Source of the DNA: Methanobrevibacter gottschalkii DSM 11977
Lineage (GTDB): Archaea > Methanobacteriota > Methanobacteria > Methanobacteriales > Methanobacteriaceae
DNA: 64,000 nt
Reading direction: 5' to 3'
Assembly (NCBI RefSeq): GCF_003814835.1
Contig: NZ_RKRG01000002.1
Coordinates: 372,001-436,000 of the forward strand
Shown: in pieces, positions 8,695 to 18,364 of the stretch
How positions within the stretch are numbered: position 1 is the first letter of the stretch
Layout of the letters: every line of letters begins with the position of its first letter
Notes under the pieces: model-generated
What the model was told of the DNA's origin: nothing
The model's database searches: none
What the model saw: the letters and a program-made list of their open reading frames with translations, nothing else
Translations under genes and position numbers: made by a program

Positions 8695-8734
8695 ATTATT
8701 TTTTTCTTTTTTTTAAATATTATTTAGTGGTTTT

Positions 8735-9424
8735 ATGAAATTTGACATGGATTATATTGCGCATAACAATGCTTTAACAGAAACAAATCCTTATTTTAAG
8801 TTGTTTTTAACAATAATACTTTTAATTGTTACATTAGCATTTGATAATTTATATTTTGATGTAACAGTTTTTGTTATAATGTCTATTGTCATATTAACCA
8901 TTGCTAAAATTAATTACAAATCATATTTGAAATTTCTATCAATTCCAATGGCTTTTCTTGTTATAACATGTATATTTTTAATATTCTTCTTTGGAAAAGG
9001 AGATGTTATATATGAAACAGGAATATTGGGTATTGTAGTTACTACCGATTCGTGGCACTATGGTGTTTACACATTTATGAGGGTGTTGGGTTGTTTACCC
9101 TGTTTAGGATTTTTAGCTCTAACAACACCAATTGCAAAGATTTTAAATTGTTTAAGGACTTTGAAAGTTCCAAAAATTTTAATTGAAATTGCACTTTTAA
9201 TGTATAATTCAATTTTCATATTTTTAAATGAAATCGATACAATGCAAAAAGCACAAGAGACTAGACTTGGTTATCATTCCTATTGGTCTTCATTTAGTTC
9301 TTTGGGGGCTCTTGTAAGTATAATATTTTTAAGATCTCTTGATAAAAGTGAAACATTACAGTACTCTTTAGACTCAAGAGGTTATTCTGGTGAACTTCCG
9401 GTTTACGAACCAAAAAAGAGATGA
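8735..9424 (+). CDS. cbiQ: Cobalt ECF transporter T component CbiQ
   Basis: 229 aa integral membrane coupling protein. Five to six hydrophobic segments are visible. The cytoplasmic coupling helices near the C-terminus carry the A-x-x-x-R-L-G-type motifs KAQETRLGYHS (about residue 172) and LQYSLDSRGYSG (about 210), which contact the ATPase. It overlaps the next gene by four bases (ATGA), so CbiQ and CbiO are translationally coupled. It transmits ATPase movement to CbiM. Confidence 0.93.
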   Translation: MKFDMDYIAHNNALTETNPYFKLFLTIILLIVTLAFDNLYFDVTVFVIMSIVILTIAKINYKSYLKFLSIPMAFLVITCIFLIFFFGKGDVIYETGILGIVVTTDSWHYGVYTFMRVLGCLPCLGFLALTTPIAKILNCLRTLKVPKILIEIALLMYNSIFIFLNEIDTMQKAQETRLGYHSYWSSFSSLGALVSIIFLRSLDKSETLQYSLDSRGYSGELPVYEPKKR

Positions 9425-10263
9425 TTAACATGTTAGAAGTAAAAAATATTAAATATTCTTATAATTCAAATTATCAAGCACTTAAAGGAGTAAGCTTAAA
9501 AGTTGATAAAGGTGAAATGGTAGCTCTTTTAGGTAAAAATGGTGCAGGTAAATCTACTTTATTTCTTCATTTAAATGGAATTTACAGGCCGGATGAAGGA
9601 AAAGTTTTCATTGATGGTGAAGAATTAAAATATGATAAAAAATCTCTGCTTAAGTTTAGACAAAAGGTCGGAATTGTATTTCAAAATCCTGATGATCAGA
9701 TATTTGCACCAACAGTCGAGGAAGATGTTGCATTCGGTCCTCTGAATTTAGGATTGCCAATGGAAGAAGTTCAAGACAGAGTTGAAGAAGCATTAGTTCG
9801 TGTTGGAATGTCAGGTTATGAAAAAACAGCTCCTCATCATTTAAGTGGCGGACAAAAGAAAAGAGTAGCTATTGCAGGTATTCTTGCAATGAAACCTGAG
9901 ATAATGGTTTTGGATGAACCAACTGCAGGTCTTGATCCACAGGGAGTTGTAGATTTATCTAAATTATTGAGAGAACTTAACGATGAAGGAATTACAATTA
10001 TAATTTCAACACATGATGTTGAGTTAGTTCCGAATTATGCTCAAAGAGTATTTGTTTTAGTTGATGGTTTATTGATTGCAGAAGGCACTCCTAAAGAGAT
10101 TTTTGCAAAACCAGAAATTTTGGAAAAAGCAAACTTGAAAGTTCCAATTGTTACAGAATTATTTCAAAAACTTGAAGATGAAGGTTTTGACATGGAAGGG
10201 AATTATCCTCTAACAATTGATGAAGCTAAGGATAAGTTTTTAAAATTATTGCACGAAAACTAA
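9421..10263 (+). CDS. cbiO: Cobalt ECF transporter ATPase CbiO
   Basis: 280 aa ABC ATPase. Walker A GKNGAGKST (about residues 39-47), Q-loop VFQNPDDQIFAPTVEEDVAFGP (typical of ECF ATPases), signature LSGGQKKR (about 141), Walker B ILMVLDEP-type segment (IMVLDEPTAGLDPQG), and the switch His in STHDVE. It energises Co2+ uptake with CbiMNQ. The ATG at 9421 overlaps cbiQ; an in-frame ATG three codons later (9430) is also possible. Last gene of the operon. Confidence 0.95.
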   Translation: MINMLEVKNIKYSYNSNYQALKGVSLKVDKGEMVALLGKNGAGKSTLFLHLNGIYRPDEGKVFIDGEELKYDKKSLLKFRQKVGIVFQNPDDQIFAPTVEEDVAFGPLNLGLPMEEVQDRVEEALVRVGMSGYEKTAPHHLSGGQKKRVAIAGILAMKPEIMVLDEPTAGLDPQGVVDLSKLLRELNDEGITIIISTHDVELVPNYAQRVFVLVDGLLIAEGTPKEIFAKPEILEKANLKVPIVTELFQKLEDEGFDMEGNYPLTIDEAKDKFLKLLHEN

Positions 10264-10391
10264 TTTTTTTAAAACACTAATTTTTTAATAATTTCAAAGA
10301 TATAATTATTAATTATATGAATTTCATATAATACTTTTTTTAAATTACTTAAACATTTATATTAATAAAAACATAACTTTTTTTAAGGTGA

Positions 10392-10856
<465 letters not shown>

Positions 10857-10866
10857 AAGGTGTAAA

Positions 10867-11574
10867 ATGGGATTTGAAGTCACAGAGGAAGATAAAAAAG
10901 CTACATATGTTATTCTTCCAGCATATAATGAAGCTACAAGAATCCAGCCTGTAATTGAAGAAATTGCGGAAAAAGGATATAACATGATTATTGTTAATGA
11001 CGGTTCTTCAGATAATACTTTGGATGTTATAAAGGAATCTCAAAATAAGTATCCTGATAAGATTTTTATTTACTCTCATATGATTAATCGTGGTGTTGGA
11101 GTAGCTATGCAAACAGGCTTTGATGCTGTTTTAAGATATAATCCAAGATATATTGTTAATATGGATTCTGATGGTCAGCATGATGCTGATGATTTGGAAA
11201 ATGTATTGGAACCCTTAATAATGGGCAGGGCTCAGGCAGTAATAGGGGTCAGACCTTTAAAAGACATGCCTTTAACTAGGAATATTGCTAATGCAATAAT
11301 GAATCTTCTCACAAAAGTATTTTATAAAGTTGATGTAAGTGATTCACAGACTGGTTTTAGGGCTATTACAATTGATGCTTTGAGAAAAATAAATATTAAT
11401 GCTAGAGGATATCTTATCTCTTCTGAATTTATACGTGAAGTCAATGATAATAAAATTCCATTTGAAGAAGTCGAGATAAGAACAATTTACACTCCTGAAA
11501 CTCGAGCGAAAGGAACAAATGTGGCTGTTGCATTTAAAATATTAATTCAAATGATTAAACACAGGTTGAGGTGA
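10867..11574 (+). CDS. Family 2 glycosyltransferase (dolichyl-phosphate sugar synthase-like)
   Basis: 235 aa from the ATG at 10867, which sits right behind an AAGGTG ribosome site; a longer reading from 10825 would overlap ribC by 32 bases and lacks a ribosome site. GT-A fold motifs: YVILPAYNEATRI at the start, NDGSSDNT, and the metal-binding NMDSDGQHDADD (DXD). SDSQTGFRAI follows. This subfamily makes polyprenyl/dolichyl-phosphate sugars for glycan assembly. The next gene, a DUF2304 membrane protein, is its habitual partner and may anchor it or move the lipid-linked sugar. Confidence 0.9.
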   Translation: MGFEVTEEDKKATYVILPAYNEATRIQPVIEEIAEKGYNMIIVNDGSSDNTLDVIKESQNKYPDKIFIYSHMINRGVGVAMQTGFDAVLRYNPRYIVNMDSDGQHDADDLENVLEPLIMGRAQAVIGVRPLKDMPLTRNIANAIMNLLTKVFYKVDVSDSQTGFRAITIDALRKININARGYLISSEFIREVNDNKIPFEEVEIRTIYTPETRAKGTNVAVAFKILIQMIKHRLR

Positions 11575-11578
11575 TTAA

Positions 11579-11926
11579 ATGTTATTTTATTCAATTTTAT
11601 TTCCAATAATATCTTTAATTGCTATTATTTGGCTTTTATGGAGATATCTGAATGAAAAAGATTCTTTAATTACGGTTATTTTATGGGCTGTTTTCTTGAT
11701 TATTGTTAGTGTATTTGCAATTTTCCCTCATGCAAGTACTACATTTGCTAAATTGTTTGGTATAACTCGGGGATTGGATTTTATAATCATAATTGTATTT
11801 GCAGTGTTGGTATATACAATTTTTAAATTATATTATAAAATCGATAAATTAGAAGATAACATAAATAAAATAGTTAAAGAAGTAGCTTTGAGCAATGAAA
11901 TATCCCTTAAAGATAAAGAGGATTAA
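11579..11926 (+). CDS. DUF2304-type small membrane protein
   Basis: 115 aa with three hydrophobic helices (residues 2-20, 32-50, 65-82) followed by a charged, coiled-coil-like tail (KIDKLEDNINKIVKEVALSNE). The gene starts 4 bp after the GT2 gene. In many archaea and bacteria DUF2304 proteins occur immediately beside polyprenyl-phosphate glycosyltransferases, so a role in anchoring or lipid-sugar handling is inferred. A GAGGTG ribosome site precedes the start. Confidence 0.8.
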   Translation: MLFYSILFPIISLIAIIWLLWRYLNEKDSLITVILWAVFLIIVSVFAIFPHASTTFAKLFGITRGLDFIIIIVFAVLVYTIFKLYYKIDKLEDNINKIVKEVALSNEISLKDKED

Positions 11927-11929
11927 TTT

Positions 11930-12601
11930 ATGTTGTATTTTAGAGGATGTACAGCACGGGAAAAATTAAATAATATTCAATCTGCAACTGAAAAGTTATT
12001 AAAACTGGCGGATGTTGATTATCATATTTTAGATGATGAAAAATGTTGCGGGTCTGTTTTACTTAGAACAGGTTTTTTAAAAGAAGCTGAAGATCAAATT
12101 AAAAAAAATACTGAAATTCTTAAAGGAGAAACCATTATTACTTCATGTGCTGGATGTTATAAAACATTAACAGAAGATTATGATGGTTTGGATGTAATCC
12201 ATATCTCCCAATTACTTGATGAGCTAATTAAAGAAGGTAAACTCAAGTTATCTAAAATGGATTTGGATGTCACTTTCCATGATTCCTGTCATTTAGGACG
12301 CCATTGTGCTGTTTTTGAGGAACCTAGAGATGTGATTACATCTGTTGCTGATATTGTTGAGATGAAAAATATTCGTGAAAATAGTTTGTGTTGTGGTGCT
12401 GGCGGTGGTGTAAAATCTGCTTATCCTGAAATTGCAGATCAAATGGCAAAATCAAGAATAGAACAAGCAAAAGAAACAGGTTGCAAAACGTTGGTAACTT
12501 CATGTCCTTTCTGTAAGCTTAATTTGGAAAACGGTGATTTGGAAGTACTTGATCTAACTGAATTTTTAGTTAAATATGGTGGTTTAAATGAAAGACAGTG
12601 A
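11930..12601 (+). CDS. CCG-domain (HdrB/LutA-like) Fe-S oxidoreductase subunit
   Basis: 223 aa with two copies of the cysteine-rich CCG domain. Copy one: FRGC at the start, KCCGSVLLRTG (about 40-50) and TSCAGCYK (about 73). Copy two: HDSCHLGRHC (about 120), SLCCGAGGGVKS (about 157), and TSCPFCKLN (about 190). Such domains ligate special 4Fe-4S clusters in heterodisulfide reductase HdrB/D, glycolate oxidase GlcF and LutA. It overlaps the following LUD/ferredoxin gene by 14 bp, so the two very probably form one enzyme. The substrate is unknown: lactate-type oxidation or disulfide reduction are both possible. Confidence 0.85.
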   Translation: MLYFRGCTAREKLNNIQSATEKLLKLADVDYHILDDEKCCGSVLLRTGFLKEAEDQIKKNTEILKGETIITSCAGCYKTLTEDYDGLDVIHISQLLDELIKEGKLKLSKMDLDVTFHDSCHLGRHCAVFEEPRDVITSVADIVEMKNIRENSLCCGAGGGVKSAYPEIADQMAKSRIEQAKETGCKTLVTSCPFCKLNLENGDLEVLDLTEFLVKYGGLNERQ

Positions 12602-13790
12602 ACTTGAAACAATGAGAAATTCATTTAATACAGTTAAGAATAGATCAAATTCACTTATTGAATCACCATCTGCTAAAAGACTGATTTCAAGAGGTCGTGA
12701 AATCAAAAAATATTCAATTGAAAATAATGATGAATTACTTAATCAGGTTTGTGAATCATTTAAACGTAATGATGTTGATTTTAAAATTGCTGAAACGGCA
12801 GAAGATGCTCTAAGTATTATAGATGATTTGCTCTGTGAATATGATTGCAATACCATTGCAAAAGCTAAATCTAATACTTTAGGTGAAATCAATCTTAAAA
12901 GACATTTAGCCAATGAAAATATTGATGTTGTTGAAACAGATCTTGGAGATAGAATTTTACAGCTTAAAAAAATTGATAATAAACCAGTTCATCCAACTGG
13001 ACCTGCTTCACATTTGAATGTTGATAATATCACTGATATTGTTAATGAATCATTGGATGTCAATGTTAATCCGGTTCCAAGAGAAATCATGGAAGCTGTA
13101 AGGTATGATGTGCTTAAGCGTTTGGAAAATGCAAATGTAGGTATAAGTGGAGCTAACGCAATAGCATCTGAAGAGGGATCTATTGTGATGGTGCATAATG
13201 AAGGTAATATTTCGCTTGTTTCACTAAAGGATTTGCATATAATTGTGGCTGGAATTGATAAAATAGTGCCTACATTGGAAGATGCAATTTCAATTGTAAA
13301 GCTTGAAACTATATTTGCTACTGGAAACTATGTAACATCATATATGAATGTAATTTCAGGACCATCAAAAACAGCAGATATTGAAAAAAAACTTTTAAAA
13401 AATATGTATGGTGCTGAAAGAGTAGTTGTTATTTTACTTGATAATGGAAGAAGTGATGCAACACAGGAATGTCTTTATTGTATTGGTTGTGGTAATTGTG
13501 TTGTTCACTGTCCAGTTTATAATGCTGTTGGAAATGAATTCGGATTTAATAATTATTTAGGTGGTCGTGGAGTTGCAATGTCAAAGTTCATTGAAGATGA
13601 TGAGACATGTTATAACTCAGGATTATATATGTGCACTTTATGCGGATTATGCACTTTAAATTGTCCTGTTGATATTCCAACTAATGAAATTATTGAAAAT
13701 ATGAGAAAATTATCTGCTGATGCCGGTTTCTATCCGAAAGCTCATGGAATTATTAAAGATAATGTTTCTAGTAAAGATTCACCCTATTAA
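12588..13790 (+). CDS. LUD-domain protein with two 4Fe-4S motifs (LutB-like)
   Basis: 400 aa. The LUD (lactate-utilisation) domain spans about residues 65-260, including NAIASEEGSIVMVHNEGN, a typical LutB/LutC stretch. A ferredoxin-like domain follows with CLYCIGCGNCVVHCP (about 293) and CTLCGLCTLNCP (about 343), giving two 4Fe-4S clusters. With the overlapping CCG protein upstream it resembles the LutAB arrangement in which electrons pass from an organic acid through Fe-S clusters. In a methanogen without a known lactate pathway the acceptor is unclear. Confidence 0.85.
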   Translation: MKDSELETMRNSFNTVKNRSNSLIESPSAKRLISRGREIKKYSIENNDELLNQVCESFKRNDVDFKIAETAEDALSIIDDLLCEYDCNTIAKAKSNTLGEINLKRHLANENIDVVETDLGDRILQLKKIDNKPVHPTGPASHLNVDNITDIVNESLDVNVNPVPREIMEAVRYDVLKRLENANVGISGANAIASEEGSIVMVHNEGNISLVSLKDLHIIVAGIDKIVPTLEDAISIVKLETIFATGNYVTSYMNVISGPSKTADIEKKLLKNMYGAERVVVILLDNGRSDATQECLYCIGCGNCVVHCPVYNAVGNEFGFNNYLGGRGVAMSKFIEDDETCYNSGLYMCTLCGLCTLNCPVDIPTNEIIENMRKLSADAGFYPKAHGIIKDNVSSKDSPY

Positions 13791-13895
13791 TTTTTAAAAT
13801 ACTGATTTTTTATCATATTTTTTTAAAAAACAATAATATTATATGTAATAAGATAGTAATATTAATATATTATAATATAATATTGGAGGAAATTT

Positions 13896-14609
13896 ATGCT
13901 TCTATTAATTAGTCCTATAAATCGTGAAGAAGCTCTTGAATCAATTGAAGGTGGAGCAGACATTGTTGATGTAAAAAATCCTAAAGAAGGTTCTTTAGGT
14001 GCTAATTTTCCTTGGGTAATTAAGGAAATTAGAGAATTAACTCCTGAAGATAAGCTTGTAAGTGCTACTTTAGGTGATGTACCTTACAAACCAGGTACAG
14101 TTTCTCTTGCAGCAATGGGCGCTCATGTTTCTGGAGCAGATTATATTAAAGTCGGATTATATGGAACAAAAAACCATGATGAAGCTGTTGAAGTCATGGA
14201 AAATGTTGTTAAAACTGTAAAAGAAATAAGTGAAGAAACTATTATTGTAGCAGCAGGATATGCAGATGCTCACCGTGTAGGTGCTGTTGAGCCTATGGAA
14301 ATTCCAAAAATCGCAAAAGATGCAGGTTGCGACCTTGCAATGTTGGATACTGCTGTTAAAGACGGTCATACTTTATTTGATTATTTGGATTTAAATCAAT
14401 TAAAGGAATTTGTTGATGAAGCTCACGGATATGGTTTGTTAACTGCACTTGCAGGTTCTGTTAAAAAGGATCAATTAAAACCATTACATGATATTGGTTG
14501 TGATGTTGTTGGTATTAGAGGAGCTGCTTGTGTTGGTGGTGATAGAAACACTGGTAAAATACACCATACTGCAGTTGCTGAGCTTAAAGAATTATGTGAT
14601 TCATTTTAA
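13896..14609 (+). CDS. mfnB: (5-formylfuran-3-yl)methyl phosphate synthase MfnB
   Basis: 237 aa TIM-barrel protein (formerly DUF556). It condenses two glyceraldehyde 3-phosphate molecules to the furan precursor of methanofuran, the first C1 carrier of methanogenesis from CO2. Key stretch: [17 protein letters not shown] (residues about 20-36, with the Lys proposed to form the Schiff base), then [12 protein letters not shown] and VGLYGTKNH. Near the end [17 protein letters not shown] forms a phosphate-binding loop. A perfect GGAGG site precedes the ATG and a TA-rich promoter lies just upstream. Confidence 0.93.
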   Translation: MLLLISPINREEALESIEGGADIVDVKNPKEGSLGANFPWVIKEIRELTPEDKLVSATLGDVPYKPGTVSLAAMGAHVSGADYIKVGLYGTKNHDEAVEVMENVVKTVKEISEETIIVAAGYADAHRVGAVEPMEIPKIAKDAGCDLAMLDTAVKDGHTLFDYLDLNQLKEFVDEAHGYGLLTALAGSVKKDQLKPLHDIGCDVVGIRGAACVGGDRNTGKIHHTAVAELKELCDSF

Positions 14610-14622
14610 ATAGGTGTTACTC

Positions 14623-16107
14623 ATGTCATTTTCCAAAAAAGTTCAAGAAGCAAGAATGTCTTACACTTTTGATGATTTTCTTTTAACTCCTAATGCAAGT
14701 TATGTTGAACCAAAAGACATTGATACTAGAATCGAATTAGGAAAAGGAATTAGATTGAATATTCCAGTTTTAAGTGCTGCTATGGATACTGTAACTGAAG
14801 CAGATCTTGCAATTGCTATGGCACAAGAAGGTGGAGTAGGTGTAATTCACAGAAATATCACTCAAGAAAGACAAGTTGAAGAAGTTAAAAAAGTTAAAAA
14901 TGCTGAAGATTTGACAATTCGTGATGTTATAACTATCACTCCGGATTCCACTATTGCAGATGTTCAAACTAAAATGCAAGATGAATTGATAAGTGGTCTT
15001 CCAGTTGTTGAAGGTGATAAAATTATTGGTATTATCTCTAAAAGGGATATTAGGCCAGTTTTAAAATCAGAACCTGATAAAACTGTAAAAGATATCATGA
15101 CTTCGGATGTTGTAACTGTTGAAGAGGGAGTTTCAGCTGAAGAAGCATTAAATATCGCTTATGAGAATAAAGTGGAAAGACTTCCTGTTGTTCGTGATGG
15201 CAAATTAGTTGGAATTCTCACTATTAAGGATATTTTAAATCAAGCACAGTATCCTAATGCCGCTCGTGATAAAAATGGTAACTATTTAGTTGCTGCAGCT
15301 TGTGGACCATTTGATTTAGACAGAGCAATGGCACTTGATCAAGCAGGTGCAGATATAATTTCTATTGATTGTGCTCATGCTCACAATATGAATGTAGTTA
15401 AATTCACTGAGACTATTAAGGATAACATTGATGCCGAGTTATGTGTTGGTAATATTGCTACTGCTGAAGCTGCTGAAGACTTGATATCCATGGGTGTAGA
15501 TGCACTTAAAGTTGGTATTGGTCCTGGTTCAATGTGCACTACTCGTATTGTGGCTGGTGTTGGTGTACCGCAATTGACTGCTATTTCTGATGTTGCTGAT
15601 GCAGTTGAAGATACTGGTGTTCCTGTTATTGCTGATGGTGGTATTAGATATTCTGGTGATGTTGCTAAAGCTATTGGTGCTGGTGCAGATGCAGTAATGC
15701 TTGGTAATTTACTTGCAGCTTCTCTTGAAGCTCCTGGAGATATTGTTGTTATGAATGGAAAACAATACAAGAAATACCGTGGCATGGGATCAATGGGTGC
15801 AATGACCAGTGAATATGACGGTGGAGCAGACAGATATTTCCAAGGTCAAAAAAGTAAAATGAACCACACTAAATATGTTCCTGAAGGAATTGAAGGTGCT
15901 GTACCTTATAAAGGAACTGTTGCAGAAATATTATTCCAATTAGTAGGAGGATTAAAATCCTCTATGGGATACTGTGGTGCTAAAGATATTGCTGCTATGC
16001 AGGAAAAAGCTAATTTTGTTAGAATCACTAGTAGCGGTATTAAAGAATCCCACCCTCATGATTTGTTAATCACTAACGAGAGTCCTAATTATCCAACTCT
16101 TGACTAG
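14623..16107 (+). CDS. guaB: IMP dehydrogenase
   Basis: 494 aa from the ATG at 14623 behind GGTGTT; an upstream GTG would merge into the ribosome site. It oxidises IMP to XMP with NAD in guanine nucleotide synthesis. Catalytic barrel motifs: [21 protein letters not shown], the active-site loop [18 protein letters not shown] with the nucleophilic Cys, and the [10 protein letters not shown] mobile flap. Two CBS domains are inserted at about residues 90-205 ([16 protein letters not shown] and [17 protein letters not shown]). It follows mfnB by 13 bp, so the two may be co-transcribed. Confidence 0.96.
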   Translation: MSFSKKVQEARMSYTFDDFLLTPNASYVEPKDIDTRIELGKGIRLNIPVLSAAMDTVTEADLAIAMAQEGGVGVIHRNITQERQVEEVKKVKNAEDLTIRDVITITPDSTIADVQTKMQDELISGLPVVEGDKIIGIISKRDIRPVLKSEPDKTVKDIMTSDVVTVEEGVSAEEALNIAYENKVERLPVVRDGKLVGILTIKDILNQAQYPNAARDKNGNYLVAAACGPFDLDRAMALDQAGADIISIDCAHAHNMNVVKFTETIKDNIDAELCVGNIATAEAAEDLISMGVDALKVGIGPGSMCTTRIVAGVGVPQLTAISDVADAVEDTGVPVIADGGIRYSGDVAKAIGAGADAVMLGNLLAASLEAPGDIVVMNGKQYKKYRGMGSMGAMTSEYDGGADRYFQGQKSKMNHTKYVPEGIEGAVPYKGTVAEILFQLVGGLKSSMGYCGAKDIAAMQEKANFVRITSSGIKESHPHDLLITNESPNYPTLD

Positions 16108-16114
16108 TTGGATA
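16090..16114 (+). terminator. Hairpin at the end of guaB
   Basis: A 9-bp perfect stem TATCCAACT / AGTTGGATA (16090-16098 with 16106-16114), 7-nt loop, spanning the guaB stop codon. It is followed by TTATTTAATATTTTTT. A plausible 3' end for the guaB mRNA. Confidence 0.5.
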
Positions 16115-16126
16115 TTATTTAATATT

Positions 16127-16186
16127 TTTTGATGAGACAAGCACAGACATAAAAGATTTATAGGAAATAGTTTTTTCTCATCAAAA
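16127..16186 (+). repeat. Long perfect inverted repeat in the guaB-eL43 gap
   Basis: Arms TTTTGATGAGA (16127-16137) and TCTCATCAAAA (16176-16186) are perfectly complementary over 11 bp, enclosing 38 bases. The 3' arm is followed by TTTTCATATTTCC. It could be a second termination structure for guaB or part of a small RNA; no promoter of its own is obvious. The promoter of the next gene (CCTTTAAATATTAG near 16243) lies downstream of it. Confidence 0.5.
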
Positions 16187-16367
16187 TTTTCATATTTCCA
16201 TCTGAAAATGTTGTTTTTTCTTAAAATTACTTATTTTAAGCAAACCTTTAAATATTAGTTAGTATAATATTATCATATTAGATAATTTTATGTTTATGAC
16301 ATAATTAATGTAAATTATATGAATTTACATCTTTTATTAAATTTTATTATTAACGGAGAGAATATAA

Positions 16368-16637
16368 ATGGCAAGAACTAAAAAAGTTGGTATTACAGGA
16401 AGGTTCGGTGCAAGATACGGAAGAAAAGCTAAAAGATCTGTAAAGATTATTGAAGAAAACATGAAAAAAAATCATGTTTGCCCTAAATGTGCTAGACCTT
16501 ATGTTAAAAGACAAGCTGCTGGAATTTGGAAATGCAGAAAATGTGGCGCAGTATTTACTGGAGGAGCTTACATTCCACAAACTCCTATGGCAAAATCTGC
16601 AACACGTAATATTAGGGATATTAAAGTGGAGGAATAA
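16368..16637 (+). CDS. rpl37ae: Ribosomal protein eL43 (L37Ae)
   Basis: 89 aa large-subunit zinc-finger ribosomal protein shared by archaea and eukaryotes. The zinc ribbon is [22 protein letters not shown] (Cys pairs at about 38/41 and 56/59); the N-terminus [19 protein letters not shown] is the typical rRNA-binding part. First gene of a conserved archaeal cluster with rpoP, Brix protein, pcc1 and prefoldin. GGAGAG ribosome site upstream. Confidence 0.95.
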   Translation: MARTKKVGITGRFGARYGRKAKRSVKIIEENMKKNHVCPKCARPYVKRQAAGIWKCRKCGAVFTGGAYIPQTPMAKSATRNIRDIKVEE

Positions 16638-16640
16638 GCT

Positions 16641-16772
16641 TTGTATAGGTGTCCAAGTTGTGGAGCAGAAGTAGACCACAAAAGTTACATGGAAAATAAA
16701 TGTCCTAAATGCAGATATAGGATTTTATTTAAAAATGTGCCTGAAACTACTAGAATAATCAAAGCAAGATAA
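16641..16772 (+). CDS. rpoP: DNA-directed RNA polymerase subunit P (Rpb12-like)
   Basis: A 43-aa ORF starting with TTG at 16641, three bases after the eL43 stop codon and 9 bases after GGAGG. The sequence begins MYRCPSCGAEVDHKSYMENK and continues KCPKCRYRILFKN, giving the two CxxC knuckles of the Rpb12/RpoP zinc ribbon, then the invariant R-Y-R-I-L-F-K tail. It is a small subunit of archaeal RNA polymerase. Length and position between eL43 and the Brix gene are as in other methanogens. The non-ATG start makes it easy to miss. Confidence 0.92.
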   Translation: MYRCPSCGAEVDHKSYMENKCPKCRYRILFKNVPETTRIIKAR

Positions 16773-16814
16773 TTTTATCTGTTTTCACTAAATTTTTTAC
16801 TATTTTTGATTCAA

Positions 16815-17300
16815 ATGTTAATTTCAACTTCTAGAAAGCCTTCTCAAAAAACTAGAAAGTTTTGCAAGAACTTAGCTCATGCTACAGGTTCAATTTCTGT
16901 TAACAGAGGTAAAATGAATATGCGCGAGTTATTAATCAAAGCATTAGAAGTTGAAGAATATAATCTGGCTATTGTAAATGAGATTAAAGGTAATCCCAGC
17001 AGAATTTCATTTTACTCTAACAAAGGTAAGTTATTATTAACACTGATTATCGGAGCATCTGAAGAAAAAGAAAAAATGAACATTGCTCCTTCTCAATTAA
17101 AAATAGTTTCTGAAGTAAAAGAACTCAATATTTTAAGTGAAATCTTAGATATGGATTTAGTAGATAATGCTGAAAGTAATTATATATTAATATCCGAAGA
17201 TGAGGATTCATTAGCTAATATTAATTTCATCAATAAATTCGGTGACATGAATAACTTTAAAATTAATGTTAAAAAGATTTTAGAGGTTTCAAATGATTGA
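16815..17300 (+). CDS. Brix-domain ribosome biogenesis protein (Imp4-like)
   Basis: 161 aa from the ATG at 16815 (a TTG at 16806 would add three residues). The N-terminus LISTSRKPSQKTRKFCKNLA is the standard Brix/Imp4 anticodon-binding-fold start, with the following TGSISVNRGKMNMRELL. It is thought to help pre-rRNA processing and ribosome assembly. It overlaps pcc1 by 8 bp in the ribosomal/transcription cluster. Confidence 0.85.
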   Translation: MLISTSRKPSQKTRKFCKNLAHATGSISVNRGKMNMRELLIKALEVEEYNLAIVNEIKGNPSRISFYSNKGKLLLTLIIGASEEKEKMNIAPSQLKIVSEVKELNILSEILDMDLVDNAESNYILISEDEDSLANINFINKFGDMNNFKINVKKILEVSND

Positions 17301-17559
17301 TGAAAGTCCTCTTGAGAGGGTTAGGAGCAATATAGTTATTGAATTTGAAGATAATGCCCAAGCTAAGATTATTTATGATTCTATTATTTTAGAATTTAGT
17401 ACTGCTCCGGATTTTAGATCATCTATGACTATTGATTTGGATGAGTCTAATATCATAATTAACATCGATGCAGAAGATTCCACATCATTTAGAGCTTCTG
17501 TTAATTCGGCTATTAAATGGATTAAATTAGCTTTAGAAATAAATGATTTAACAAATTAA
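17293..17559 (+). CDS. pcc1: KEOPS complex subunit Pcc1
   Basis: 88 aa. The pattern SNIVIEFEDNAQAKIIYDSI, then RSSMTIDLDESNIIINIDAEDSTSFRASVNSAIKWIKLA, matches Pcc1: two strands, a helix, and a final helix after LRA/FRASVNS. Pcc1 is the dimerisation subunit of KEOPS, which makes the t6A37 base of ANN-decoding tRNAs together with Kae1. Its ATG overlaps the Brix gene, and the prefoldin gene follows. Confidence 0.87.
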   Translation: MIDESPLERVRSNIVIEFEDNAQAKIIYDSIILEFSTAPDFRSSMTIDLDESNIIINIDAEDSTSFRASVNSAIKWIKLALEINDLTN

Positions 17560-17589
17560 TTCTTATTTAATAATTATTAAGGTGATACT

Positions 17590-17937
17590 ATGGAGATTCC
17601 TGAAAATATTCAACAACAATTAAATCAGTTTCAACAATTACAACAGCAAGCTCAGGCTATAAGCATGCAAGTTCAAAATGTTGAAATTCAAATTCAAGAA
17701 ACTGAAAAAGCTTTAGAAGAACTTAAAAAAACTGATGAATCAACTGAAGTATTCAAACAAGCTGGTACTTTACTTATTAAAGTTGAATATGCAGATGCAT
17801 TATCTGACATGGAAGATAAATTAGAAACTTTAGGTTTAAGAAAACAAACCATGTCACGTCAAGAAGAAAGAGTTATGAAAAAACTTGAGGAAATGCAAGC
17901 ATCTATTCAATCAGTTATGCAAGGTATGGGCCAATAG
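17590..17937 (+). CDS. pfdB: Prefoldin beta subunit
   Basis: 115 aa, almost all coiled coil: a Gln-rich first helix ([20 protein letters not shown]), a short hairpin ([18 protein letters not shown]), and a second long helix rich in Glu/Lys. Prefoldin is the alpha2beta4 jellyfish-shaped chaperone that passes nascent proteins to the thermosome. A GGTGAT ribosome site lies 6 bp upstream. Typical place in the archaeal eL43-rpoP cluster. Confidence 0.94.
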   Translation: MEIPENIQQQLNQFQQLQQQAQAISMQVQNVEIQIQETEKALEELKKTDESTEVFKQAGTLLIKVEYADALSDMEDKLETLGLRKQTMSRQEERVMKKLEEMQASIQSVMQGMGQ

Positions 17938-17974
17938 GCTCAATACTTTATTTTTTCTTTTTTTCACGATTTTT

Positions 17975-18259
17975 ATGTCAAAATTAAAAACATTATCACA
18001 AGATGATTTATCCTCTATTTCTGATAAGTTTGGTGAAATTCTTGAAAAAGAAATTTCAAAATCAATTTCAATGAAAGAATTGGAAGATTTAGACTTAGAT
18101 ATTATTCTTAACTATGAAAACGAACAGTTAGATGTTGATGTTAATGTGGGAGTTTTGTTTGATGAACTTTCTGAAATTACTCAAGATCAGGTTATGCAGT
18201 CTATTGATGAAGCTTATTTAAAGTTCGATTCATATATTGATGATAATTTCAGAATGTAA
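17975..18259 (+). CDS. DUF3194-like protein downstream of prefoldin
   Basis: 94 aa from the ATG at 17975; longer readings reach back into pfdB and have no ribosome site, and even this start has only T-rich sequence before it. The protein is acidic, with an N-terminal helix (SQDDLSSISDKFGEILEKEIS), strands around LDLDIILNYENEQLDVDVNVGVLFDEL, and a C-terminal helix. From memory, DUF3194 proteins follow prefoldin beta in many methanogens; the function is unknown. Confidence 0.7.
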   Translation: MSKLKTLSQDDLSSISDKFGEILEKEISKSISMKELEDLDLDIILNYENEQLDVDVNVGVLFDELSEITQDQVMQSIDEAYLKFDSYIDDNFRM

Positions 18260-18364
18260 TTATTTTTTTTAAATTTTTATGTATTACTTTTGTTATATTT
18301 TATATTATAATAAGTAATACTTTTTCATAAAAAAGTATTTATATAACAAAAACAAATCATTATG

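Noticed and set aside
16474-16674. Second ORF over the eL43/rpoP junction
   Set aside because: It is an out-of-frame shadow of eL43 and rpoP; both real genes are clearly recognised.
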